NCBI GenBank assembly: GCA_932294295.1
Contig: OW028580.1
Span: forward strand, 36,525,336 to 36,589,335
Direction: 5' to 3'
Length of the DNA stretch: 64,000 bases
DNA from: Alitta virens
Lineage: Eukaryota; Annelida; Polychaeta; Phyllodocida; Nereididae
The position numbers and the translations under genes were made by a program. This document shows, piece by piece, positions 35,512 to 46,125 of the stretch. The notes beneath the pieces were generated by a model, which was not told where the DNA came from, made no database searches, and saw only the letters and a program-made list of their open reading frames with translations. Every line of letters begins with the position of its first letter. Position 1 is the first letter of the stretch.

Positions 35512-36888
35512 TAACCAGACCAAGACTCACCGCGTAACCAAGCAGTTATCACGCGAAGTGCCACCGCAAGGTTTGCACAGGAAAGCCCTGGAATGATGTC
35601 AGAGTTTGAATTTAGAATTGGATATTAGGAAAATGAGATCAAGCACTTGACTATAACCAGACCAAGACTCACCGCGTAACCAAGCAGTTATCACGCGAAG
35701 TGCCACCGCAAGGTTTGCACAGGAAAGCCCTGGAATGATGTCAGAGTTTAAATTTGAATAACGTTTTCATGGAAATGAAATCAAGCGCATTTTTGTCAGA
35801 AAGTCATGGTAACCATAAACGTTCTAATTTTTTCTGATACTCTCTGGGAAACATGGTTATAGGAGGATGATAATGATCTATTTGATGAGATGATATCAAA
35901 GCAGATTCACTGATTTTCTGCCCTAGAAATCAAAGCAGTCTTTTCTAAACAAAAAATGACTGAGATATTGTCCGACTGACATTAATTAAATACTTAAAGT
36001 TTAGAAAGAATGTTGATATGTAAAGCCATCACAAGGATTACAAAAAGGTGAAGTATGCAACACTATATGCTTTCAAAGTGCCCCATCTCTTTCACCACAA
36101 AACAAGAAAACAAGAGGTTTGCAGATATCATTGCTGCAAACTTCCATAAACCTGGACATGCACCATGCCATGGTCAGTGCAGCAGTATGCATTCTCACCA
36201 TGCAATCCTTCAAATGCTGTCAAAGTAATAGTTCACACTCCCTTCAACTCAAATTCAGCTAAATTTGTGTTGTGCACTGTGCTGTCAAGTAATTCCCTAA
36301 CATATGAGTAAATAGAATTGTACTTTGGTTTGAAACCTGCAATACAAATTCAATGAAGACTATTGTGAAACATTCTGGTAACAAGGTAGTCATTTTCCCT
36401 AAATAGTTTATTCTATAAAGAAACCAATAAGAAAATTAACAAAAACACCTATCTCTGCAGACAATCGTGATTGTGGTCAGCATTCTCTGCATAGATTCTA
36501 TGATTACACCAATAATGAATCCTACTTGGTAAACCATGTTGACTTTCACCTTCCATAATTGTTGTATAAGGCTTGCAGGAATGTGATGAATCTTGAGTAG
36601 GCATTATTCGGTAAATCCACAATTTCCCACCTGAAACAAACAGTAAGTATTATGGTAAGAAAAACAACTACAAACTAGATTTTCTGATGCTAAGATTTGT
36701 CAGACAAAAATTTGATAGCTTCAAAATTTACATTTGACTTATGTATTGTTCGTCTGCATATGTGTCATGTTTTGGTAATTACCCACTGAGTCTGTAAGAG
36801 CATAGCAACCTGCATTATTTTTTCTCAAAACATCTGACTTGAAATATTTGAAGCATTAAATCAACATATTAGCCACATTGCCTAATGT

Positions 36889-38500
36889 TAGATAAGATAA
36901 GATAAGGTATAACTTTATTTATAGTCAGAGGTGTAAAAGAAACAGTAGAACATAAGCTGTAATAAAAAAAATGATAAGGCTTTTAGCCAACTGATAAAAT
37001 AACAATAACAAAATGAAAATAGATATACAGATGATTAGAATGAGATTATGACTGAACTATACAATGATCATGAATTATTTTGCTGATAGATTATGCATGA
37101 TCCGCAATTATACTTTCCAAGGAAATGCAATGTCTTAACATGCTCAATAAATCATTAAACTTGGCTAATTCATCTACTTCTTTTAATTAAACAGGTAAAT
37201 ATTTCCAAATCATAGCACCTTTATTGCATAGTGTTGTAAACAGGCTTGACTAGTTTAAGATTATCTCTCATCTCATATGGCATGATTTGCCTGGTTAAAA
37301 GAATGAACTTGGTATAGGTCTTGCCATGTCATGGAGTACTTCATAAACAAATTCTGCTAGACTAGTTTTCCTTGTTACGTAAAACTTTTTTTACTTGTTC
37401 TTTCTAGCCCTTGGTTGTATGAGCTATTATAATCATTGCAAAATTATTTTATTGCTCTTTTATTTAGTTTGTCAGGTTTCTTGTTTTGTCCTATTGTGAA
37501 AGTATTATATAAAGGTGTACAATAGACAAAAATAGATGAGATAAATGATTCATATATTTTTTTAAGTTTACTTGTGTAATCAATTTGTTAACATAGTCTT
37601 TGGAGAACATTAATTTGCTTTGCTGCTTTTGCTTAACAACAGAATCAGACTGTATTACATGATTGTCAATCTCAAAATCTATGGAAACATTTTCCCTACT
37701 CAGCCATATTGCTTGAAATTTAAAAGCATTTGCTTTCATAATTTTTTTTAACCATGCAATTGCTTAAGCTGAAGCTTCTTCAAGTTTGTCCTCTATGACC
37801 ATTGTATCTCTGTGTGCATAGCATAAGGTGTTATTGTCAGCACAGTTTGTAAACACTGCACTTAATTCAAAAAGGAAATCATTTATGTAAATTTTAAATA
37901 AGAGAGGACCCAAGAGAGGACCTTGGGGGAACACCAGTTTTCAAATTTAACCATTTACTAATAATGTTACCTAGTTTTACGATTTGTATGCTATTTTTTA
38001 AGTAGTCCAGTAGGAATGAACAGGCTTCATGTGATAAACCATATGCATGTAACTTTGAAATTATTAGGCCATGAGGCAGACTGTCAAAAGCTTTAGATAA
38101 GTCGATTAGTATGCAGCCAACATAGTTATTGTCAAGAGCCTTCCTCCAGTTTTCTACACATTTAACCATTACATTGTTACAACTGACAGATCTATGGATA
38201 ATGAATGATAATGAAGAGAAGTTCAATGATCTGATCACACATAAATGCCTCAAACAATTTGGAGGTTGATGTTAGGATGCTAAGGGCCCTGTAATTTTGT
38301 TTTGAAAGTTGATCTGTTTTTTTGTACAGTGGGGACACTTCAGCTATTTTATTATAATCAGGGAAAATCATTGTGCTTATACTATTGTTTAAGATTGGGG
38401 TTAGACTTTGACTTAAGTTATTTGCACCTATCTTGAGAAACTTTGGAGAAATGTTGTCAAAACCACTGGCATTGTTTTTTTTTTAGAGACTTTAATTACT
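36889..38500 (-). pseudogene. 5'-truncated LINE fossil with GATAA tail
   Basis: On the minus strand the RT starts in a broken frame near 38400 ('IFPDYNKIAEVSPLYKK'), continues in 37894-38253 with 'CILIDLSKAFDSLPHGLI' and 'LKTGVPPRSSLGSSLI' (the GVPQGSILG block, mutated), and ends with 37491-37739 ('FEIDNHVIQSDSVVK'). The catalytic YADD block is degraded. The 3' end has AAATAAAGTTATACC and a (TTATC)n tail at about 36889-36907. The ten-residue LSKAFDSLPH wording distinguishes it from the other two LINE families here. Confidence 0.8.
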
Positions 38501-39120
38501 TTTTGGCTGTTGTGTAATTCAGAGGTGTGAAATTAAACTGTTGATTACTGTTTACTTATAACTGCCTCGTGTACTTACCACATGTTGGTCCAGCCCATAG
38601 TTTGTGAGATGTCCTCAATGTACTGTCCCAATGCGAAATTGTTCAACTGAAGCTGCACTCATGTTCACTCCTGAAATGATACCACCACTCTATGGTAAAT
38701 AAATACTACAAAGTCTAGTAATCAACGTGTGGTACAGCTTGTGGTCACACTACTGGATGATTACTAGTATAACATGGCAGCATCTTACCCTATTAATTAT
38801 TGTTAATCAATGTTAATAGGCACCCAACTCATTCCTTGCCTGGCTTTATACTCTATTCCTGATGTCTTTCAAAGCATATCTGTCATAATGATTAGCACAT
38901 TTTTCTCTCTCTCAGATTAAGACATTTCAAAGGTAATGTAGTTATTTTTGTATAGTTACCTCTCCCAAGGATTATGTTTTTGGTTGCATTTTTTTTTTTT
39001 AGCTGGATATCTTAAAAAGTTATCAGACAGATTTTGCATTAAATTTGGTAGGCAGATGGATAATGCCGAAGCCTGTAACTGATTAAATTTTGGGGGGTAA
39101 TCCGAATCAAATTCCGGACT

Positions 39121-39834
39121 GGGCTCAACATTAACATTTGTCCGATTGTCCGGGACAAGTAAAAAGTCTCCAGGGACAAGCAGAATACTTGAGGCACTTG
39201 TCCAAATGGACAAGTAAAATCTTAATGGCTTAGTTTTCTTGTAGCTATTCCAATTCATTCAACACTAGCAAATTGCAACTTGACAGATCATAGGTGTGAA
39301 TATAAGTTGATTGAAATTCACTGCGAGTGTCAATGGTTAATTTCAATTTAACAGGAGTCCACTTCTAGAATAAAATGCATTGTGCTTAATCAAAGGAATG
39401 AAATTCAGTTATCTTGAGGAAGTGGAGGACACTAGCATATTTAGTGGTAACTTATTGCAGAAATTCTGCTCAATGCACAAAAACTTAGAGTAGAAGAGCA
39501 ACCATGGTCACTTGTTTCAGCAAGATGTAATGTATCCATCACAAACTAATTGCCTCAAGATACATATATTTATTATTTCAGCACACTAGATACCTTGATA
39601 AATGATAATGGGTTATAAATTAAATTTCTTCTGTGTTCATACCAAAATTCTAAAACAAATTCCTTATTCCTGAATGACATATCTTACTTAAATACATTGT
39701 ATACATATATAACTCAGATGTATTGTCAATATGTATCATCTCAATCAGGACAAGTAAGATTCTCAGGGGGACAAGTTAAACTCCAAAGTTACTTGTCCGA
39801 CGGACAAGTAGATGGAAAAGTTTATGTTGAGCCC
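39121..39834. mobile_element. MITE-like element with ACAAGT subterminal repeats
   Basis: The ends gggctcaacat (39121-39131) and atgttgagccc (39824-39834) are inverted. Inside both ends, ttgtcc/ggacaagt words are repeated in both orientations (39140-39215 and 39748-39808). The about 714-bp element has no coding capacity. The minus-strand frame 38956-39258 crosses its border and is not a gene. No matching target duplication was found. The right edge abuts the TTGGCC-type element. Confidence 0.5.
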
Positions 39835-39839
39835 TGTCG

Positions 39840-40640
39840 GATCCTGGATCCGGAATACTGTTCCAATATATACCTTCAATGCTACTGGGCTGACTAATTT
39901 TGTTAGTCTTCTTTTCATTTCTATGTTCGAAAACCTACACTTATTGGAGGGTATGGATCACACTATGGATCTGGAACCCGGACCAAATGTTTTATCTGGC
40001 TCACATACTGGATGCTGGATCCAGAAGACTGTTGCACACGATATTGTGAATAGGAAAGGACATATTCTGGTCAAATAAGTTTGGGATTATCCCAACCTTA
40101 TTTGACCAGAATATGTCCTCTATATCCCGGATATAGATGATGATCCCTTTAAGAAAATTCTTTGGATCATCCAGATCACATTCAGCCAACAGTGCACCCG
40201 CGCAACATTGGGCCAACAGTAGGCTAACAGTAGGCCAACATTAGGCCAACATTAGGCCAACTGGAGAGGGGGCTGACTGGACTTTGATGTAATTTTCCCA
40301 ATGGTGGGTCTATCTAATAGTGGGCCAACCTGCTGTTAGCCAAAAGTGGGCCAAACCAACGTTGATCCAATACTGGGCTAACATTAAGCCAATGCTGGGC
40401 TGCTGCTGTTGGCCAAAACTGGGCTGCACTGATATTGGGCCAACATTAGGCCAACACTAGGCAAATTTTGAGATGACATGTTATTTGGCCAACAGTAGAC
40501 CCACCCATGTGACAGTGGGGCTGACCTGCCATCAGTCAAACATGTGCTGAACTGACATTGGGCCAACATTGAGCCAATGTTAGGTTAAAATTGGATTAAC
40601 ATGTCATTAGCCAATGCTGGGCTGACTTTAACTTACATGA
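39840..40640 (-). repeat. TTGGCC-array dispersed element, copy 2
   Basis: This is the reverse complement of the element at 8805-9780: the ggatcc module (about 39950-40030), the gatcatccagatcac module (about 40160-40178) and then the ggccaacattgggcc array up to about 40640. The spacer between the modules differs and holds a large palindrome (40057-40119). Confidence 0.65.
40057..40119. repeat. 63-bp near-perfect palindrome
   Basis: Arms 40057-40079 and 40097-40119 pair perfectly (ggacatattctggtcaaat and its complement). The centre (40081-40095) also pairs around base 40088. Only the pair 40080/40096 mismatches. There is no loop, so it would extrude as a cruciform. Confidence 0.95.
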
Positions 40641-40679
40641 GGCCTATGGACCACAGGACCTTAATCCATTCAGTCTGTT

Positions 40680-42280
40680 TCTGAAAGTGATGGCGGCCAT
40701 ATTGGTAGCAAGCATGTGCACATTTTGGGGAAAAGTAGCCAGGGGGAAATAGAGGAATAGAGTGCAAATAAAGAGTTGTAATGGTGACAGCTAGTTAGAA
40801 CCAGAGAAAGAATCAAGGTCCAAACGGCTGCGTGCGTTGATTCACAAATTCGAGGTTACTTACTTATAATATAAGATAGTATTTCCACTTTTTAAACTTC
40901 ATTTTGACATTTATTTAATGTTGTTTTTATATTAATGGAAAATCTGGAAAAAATGCTATAGGTTGTGTAGAATTGTTTCTGGGGCAGAACTCAGGCACTA
41001 ATGCACTTACCCAACAAAATTTCATATGGTATTACACTTCTGTTACAGGAATACTCTATATAGCGGCTATATAGTGTAATATTATATGAAATTTTAAGCC
41101 TTGTACTGCTTCTGATAGTCACAGTCTCGGCTGTGTTTTACAAATTTAGAAAAATTATTAATTTTTCCATTTCTAGACCACAATCACTCACTACTGTGCA
41201 TAAATGCATACAAAAACTTGTCATAATATTTCTAAAATATTGTAGAGATAAAATTTCGGGGTTTCATGACCATTAATGATATATCATTTTGTATTAAGGG
41301 GAAACTATGAACTCTTTTAATCCCCCATATCAAAGACAGCAAGTGAAATTTTCCATAACATATCTTAATTGTTGTACTTTCACTTTTAAGCTACATTTTG
41401 AAATTTGTTTCATGCTTTTTGTGTCATAATCTGGATAAAAATGCTAAAAATTGTGCTGTTACTAACATTCCCTTATTATATCATCCCATGCTTTCCAATG
41501 TCAGCCATAAAATGTTTTTTCTCCAACAATGATCTCTCAGACCCAGTCTCTTAATTTCACTCTCAGCAACCCAGTTGAAGGTTTTCTTATATTATTAACA
41601 ATTTCATAATAATAAGTTGCATAATAATCTATAACTGATTTAAATACGACAGATTTTATGCAAATCAGCAACGAAACAATCCAGTTTCTATTAAACAGTT
41701 GAAGGGAATGGCTATTAATAATGCATACCTGTGTGCAAAAATTATTTTGACTTTTGAAGGTATGAATATTGGTGTGTTAAGTACAATCCCATGCAAAATA
41801 AACCTTTAAGATTTGTGTTTATTTGTATCTAAACTTTAAATATCTATTAAATACCAAATAAATACAAATCTTACAGGTTTTAATTTGTATGGAATTATAC
41901 CCAACACACACATCACTGTTATATATGTGTTATAGTATAATTGCTGAATTTGCTTTGGAAGCATTGTCCTAGCCCATGTATACATGAGTATTTGGACAGA
42001 AAAACAATAATCTTGTATGTTTCTTTCAAGGTATACCTTTGTTCCTGTATTTCTCTCTATTGCCCAATACATGTATATTATGTGACTATTTGAATTCACC
42101 ATAGTGTGAGCTAACATGGACGTAAATGAGGGCATGCTTGCTAGGCTTAGTGTGAGCTGGGTGGCTATTCGAGTACAGCTATACCAATATCAAACAGTCA
42201 CTTGTCTTAATTGGCAAAATTTATCAATTCTTATGTGACTGCATACATCTAACATTGTATAGTATTGCTATTATTAATTT
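40680..42280. other. AT-rich stretch without recognised genes
   Basis: I see no repeat array, RNA gene or convincing exon in this stretch. The minus-strand frame 41836-42135 has no recognisable domain and no splice context. Confidence 0.45.
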
Positions 42281-43946
42281 GAAGTCTTACCTTGTATTTT
42301 GGTGTTAGCTGTCCAGGGAAATCCAATCTGTTGAAACATCTGTGACTGGTATTCCATGATACAGTGTATATATTACAAAGGGCTTATAGTCACATAGCAT
42401 CCACTCTCTGGTAAGTTCCCTGTGGAGATCCTTGTATTCCACATTTTTGCAAGTTCCTATTGAATAATATCAAATGAATATGCCAGCAATAATCTGCAGG
42501 TTATGAAGGAAGATTGTCCAACCTGACACTATATTGTCATCTGCCTTGAGCATACGAATCCATCTGCTTGGTCCTCCAGTTTGGCTGCATGTATGAACCC
42601 TGGGAACAAAAAAATAAAACTTATATATCACTTATATATAGAAACAACATAACTTTCACATTATGCTGTATATATAATAGAATATATATGTAACCTTGAG
42701 GACATCAAAAGATATTCAATAGTAAATTGCTTCTTCTGTTATTTTTTGGTTTTTATAGAGAGTTCTTCTGTAGTATTTATCAACAACTAACAACATAGCT
42801 CCGAAAGACCTCAAATTCTTGGACTTGAGCTCAGTTCATATGATGTATTATGTAATGAAAATAAACTTTAGACGTTCTATTTGAGAGAGGCCTTTATTTA
42901 TTTAAATTTTTCTTCTTTTTTGGAAGGGAGCAAAATTACATGGAATTTATCTCTATCATGTGTATAGGAAGGAATGGGCAAAACCCATGAGCTAGTCACT
43001 ATTCTAATGAATGTTGCTCTGAAAGAGGGGGGGGGGGGCGGCATAAGTACTTTCTAAGCAACGTCATGTGATGCCCAGTACCCTGGGAATCTATCTCTGA
43101 ACTTTTAAATTAGGCTCACTGCTCAGCCAATCATCATGATCATAGGGCTTGCTAAGAGAAAAGGTCTAAGCACCAATTTATGTGACCTTTCCTTTCACAC
43201 CATTTATGGCAGCCAATCAGCTGTGGTCTGGCTCTGTTCAAATATGGGAGCAACAAGTACAGACTTGTAAACTCTGTAATGTCCAGCTCTTAACTTGACA
43301 TAGCAAGACTGAAATAACTTAACACTTAGAAAACTGTGCCTGCTAAAATCAATTTCATTATTACATAAATTTGTACTTACTGATTTGACAACTTATCTAA
43401 TTTGATTATCTTGTATAGTATGCCATGCAACATGCATTTGTGGCCATTGTAGACAAAAGAAAAGAAAGCTATTGTAATGGGACAGTATTCCTTTTTTTTT
43501 AAATGAGTTGTCTGGCCATTCTCATATTGTCTCGATGATGATTAACCAATGGTAAAAATAATTTGACAATCCTTTTGACAGAGCACATGGTGACAGGCCA
43601 ATGACAGTTATTTTGCTATGCTGCTATTTCACCCCAGCTATTTATAGCACTGACCTCAAATTCCAGTAGCAAAGTTTTCCTTGGTGTTTTAGTATCTGTC
43701 AACCTTTATTTTTTTTCTTTATATGTCTTTAAACACTTTATTTGACCTCTCTATGTTGATGAGACATCCCCAAAAGCTCACAAACACTTGTTTATAACAA
43801 ATTCCTAGTAGAAAACAACCTGTTCAGCTTGACCCAGATAGCAGCTGACTCAGCAACAGCAGCAAATTTGAATCCAGCAGGTCAAAATTCAGCTGCACTA
43901 AAAACCTCAAATTACTCCTTAAGTTTTCTTGCATTCTTAGTTTGAT

Positions 43947-43978
43947 CAAAGACCTTATATCTAGATATAAGGTCTTTG
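43947..43978. repeat. 32-bp perfect palindrome
   Basis: caaagaccttatatct is followed directly by its complement with no spacer, and tttgat occurs on both sides (43941-43946, 43980-43985). It could be a transposon-end remnant or a cruciform-forming site. Confidence 0.9.
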
Positions 43979-44639
43979 GTTTGATGAATGGATAAGTTAC
44001 TCTTTCTACTCTTCATTGCTGTATATATCACAAAATAAGCAAAATTCAGGAATGCTGCCACTTTAATGATAGTTTCCAATTCTTTAGTCTTAATTTATAT
44101 ATACTAATATATTGTATTTCAAATATTTAAGCCTATACATACATTGGTGTTGGATTGTTTTTTATGATTTACTTTATTTTTATATTTAAAGTGGCTGAAA
44201 TCTCATAATCAATTATGCAATTTTGTGCATTATAATATGTTTTCTTTTCTTTTGTTGTTCAATAATATTAATTGAAGTGTTATAAAAATTCCTAACATGC
44301 TTACTCTTTATATTATGAAATATAGGAATGATGAGCCTTAATTCCCTTTGAATATTGATAACATGCATACATTCAGTTCATTATAAGTACAATGTAGTTC
44401 ATTTTTCAATTATTAATGTATATATACTACACAGCCAACATAATTTTTACACCATTAGCTAAAGCTGATAACTGATCATTGAAATGTTCAAAATATAGTA
44501 CTTGGAGTGAACATCAGAACATCAGTGTGACTTTTGACCTAACTACCCCCCCCCCCCCTTAGACTTTTTTCCCCCGGGCTACGGCCCTGATCAACCTTTA
44601 GATAGAATCATTTCCATTATAGAATATAATAGAATAGAA

Positions 44640-44706
44640 TAGTAGTTAGATAGTTAGATAGATAGATAGATAGATAGAGTTAGTTAGATAGATAGATAGA
44701 TAGATA
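44640..44706. repeat. (GATA)n microsatellite
   Basis: Tract of gata and gtta units, about 65 bp, just left of the tRNA-like tandem module. Confidence 0.9.
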
Positions 44707-44804
44707 TTGCAGTAATATTGGAGAACCATCAATTTAACAAAACAATAGTGAAAGATTACATCTTTTGTTTGGCGTGTTTAATGGCTTAAAGTGGTCCTAA
44801 TATT

Positions 44805-45175
44805 GTCATGAGCAGCTTTACCTACACCTCTAACCATTCGGCCACAAAGGATATCCCTTCTAGCCAAGTGCTAGAAGGTGGGGTCACTGCTGAGGCACCG
44901 GGACACTACATCACATCCCCCATACTTTCTTGCGATTTTGACTAACATCACAAGTCAAACATCGCAATTCTATTTATATACCCCCTGTGAGCGGGATTCG
45001 AACTGCCTACCCTGGCCTTCAACCCCTAATTCATGCTCACAGAGGTGCCCGGATTCTCCACCATGTCATGAGCAGCTTTACCCACACCTCTAACCATTCG
45101 GCCACAAAGGATATCCCTTCTAGCCAAGTGCTAGAAGGTGGGGTCACTGCTGAGGCACCGGGACACTACATCACA
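44805..45175 (-). mobile_element. tRNA-like SINE with duplicated module
   Basis: Read on the minus strand, an A-box-like GGCCGAATGGTTAGAGG is followed about 90 bp later by a B-box-like GGCAGTTCGAATCCCGC (about 44990-45006), as in tRNA-Ser/Leu-derived sequences with a long insert. An about 110-bp module carrying the A box is present twice (about 44805-44916 and 45062-45174; one difference seen in the first 25 bp), spaced 257-258 bp apart, so the unit is partly tandem. The plus-strand frames 44878-45208 are not genes. Confidence 0.5.
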
Positions 45176-45739
45176 ATATTGAGGTGGCTGGGTTCCCGGT
45201 CTTTCTAATATTCTTCCAGAATAGTCTAACTGTTCATATAACATCACACATATATTATAGGCATATGTTTATTGAAAAAGAAAGAAAAAACTAACTAAAG
45301 TATGCTGAAAAACAAATGGCTAAATGAAACAAACTTACCTCAGAAATAAGACAGCTTGGAGCTCCTTCACATAGCACTTGTGACTGCAGACTGATGGAGT
45401 TCCCTCCAAAAGTTTTTTGGGTCACTGACCTATATAGGTCAGTGGTCAGATGTTATCAAGGGTTCAACAGAGGGCATAGGGTGCATCATGTGCATGGGGT
45501 GACAGCATCCCTTGTTTCATCACTGAGCACACTGGTGATATTATACCCTTCTGGGTAATATCATGGAGTCACTATACATGGAGTCAATATATAGTGACTC
45601 CATGTAGCAGCATTCAATATTATATAATTTCAAGATATAATATACACCAGTTATTAAAAAAAAAAAAAATTTCATTACCCAAATATGATTGATTAAAGCT
45701 GACAATAAACTTGAATCTGACTGAATGACATAAAGAACT

Positions 45740-45948
45740 CTATCTATCTATCTATCTATCTATCTATCCTATTTTCTTTTTTCTATTTTACGAAATTTAT
45801 CTATCTATCCTATTTCTTTTCTTTTTTTCCAGTTTACTCAATTCAATCAATCTATCTATCTATCTATCAATCTGTCAATCTATCCCATTCTATTGTAATC
45901 TATCTATCTATCTATCGTTCTATCCCATTTTTTTCTAGTTTACTCAAT

Positions 45949-45985
<37 letters not shown>

Positions 45986-46004
45986 CTAACAATATATTAA
46001 TCTG

Positions 46005-46037
<33 letters not shown>

Positions 46038-46110
46038 ATATCTATCGTATCTATCTATAGTATCTATCTATTTATCTAGCTATCTATCTAGCTATATCTA
46101 TCTATCTATC
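45740..46110. repeat. (CTAT)n/(CAAT)n microsatellite complex
   Basis: Interrupted CTAT arrays with CAAT-rich blocks (about 45945-45985). The array abuts the inverted-repeat element that starts at 46126. Confidence 0.9.
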
Positions 46111-46125
46111 TTTCTTATAAAGCCA

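Larger units (their letters stand above)
32498..35757. repeat. 142-bp satellite array, split by a transposon
   Basis: The word gatcaagcacttga recurs at 32498, 32640, 32782, 32924, 33066, 33208, 33303, 33445 and 35637. The steps are 142 bp except one of 95 bp (a 47-bp deletion) and one interrupted by the 2047-bp element at 33465-35511. Removing that element and one TAA restores an exact 142-bp unit. Units are nearly identical. The repeated minus-strand peptide (SLGLVIVKCLISF) is not a gene. Confidence 0.95.
36407..45429 (-). other. Chain of exon-like segments on the minus strand
   Basis: Five segments have good splice borders: A 45429-45339 (donor GTAAGT), B 42599-42523 (acceptor after tttttttgttcccag), C 42456-42291 (donor GTAAGA), D 38670-38579 (donor GTAAGT; alternative acceptor giving 38652) and E from 36630 (acceptor tttgtttcag), with AATAAA at 36412-36407. 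Phases agree for some joins. A to B to C can be read through to a stop in C with 'VHTCSQTGGPSRWIRMLKA' and 'YKPFVIYTLYHGIPVTDV'. D to E joins in phase through 'IEDISQTMGWTNM' and 'FITFLQALYNNYG'. No single frame spans all five, so it may be two genes, a damaged gene or a lncRNA. I recognise no family. Confidence 0.35.

Noticed and set aside
29935..35757. CRISPR-like array in the satellites
   Set aside because: There are no repeat/spacer alternation and no cas genes; these are ordinary eukaryotic tandem satellites.
38956..39258. 100-codon minus-strand frame
   Set aside because: It crosses the left end of the MITE-like element and a poly-T run; no domain seen.
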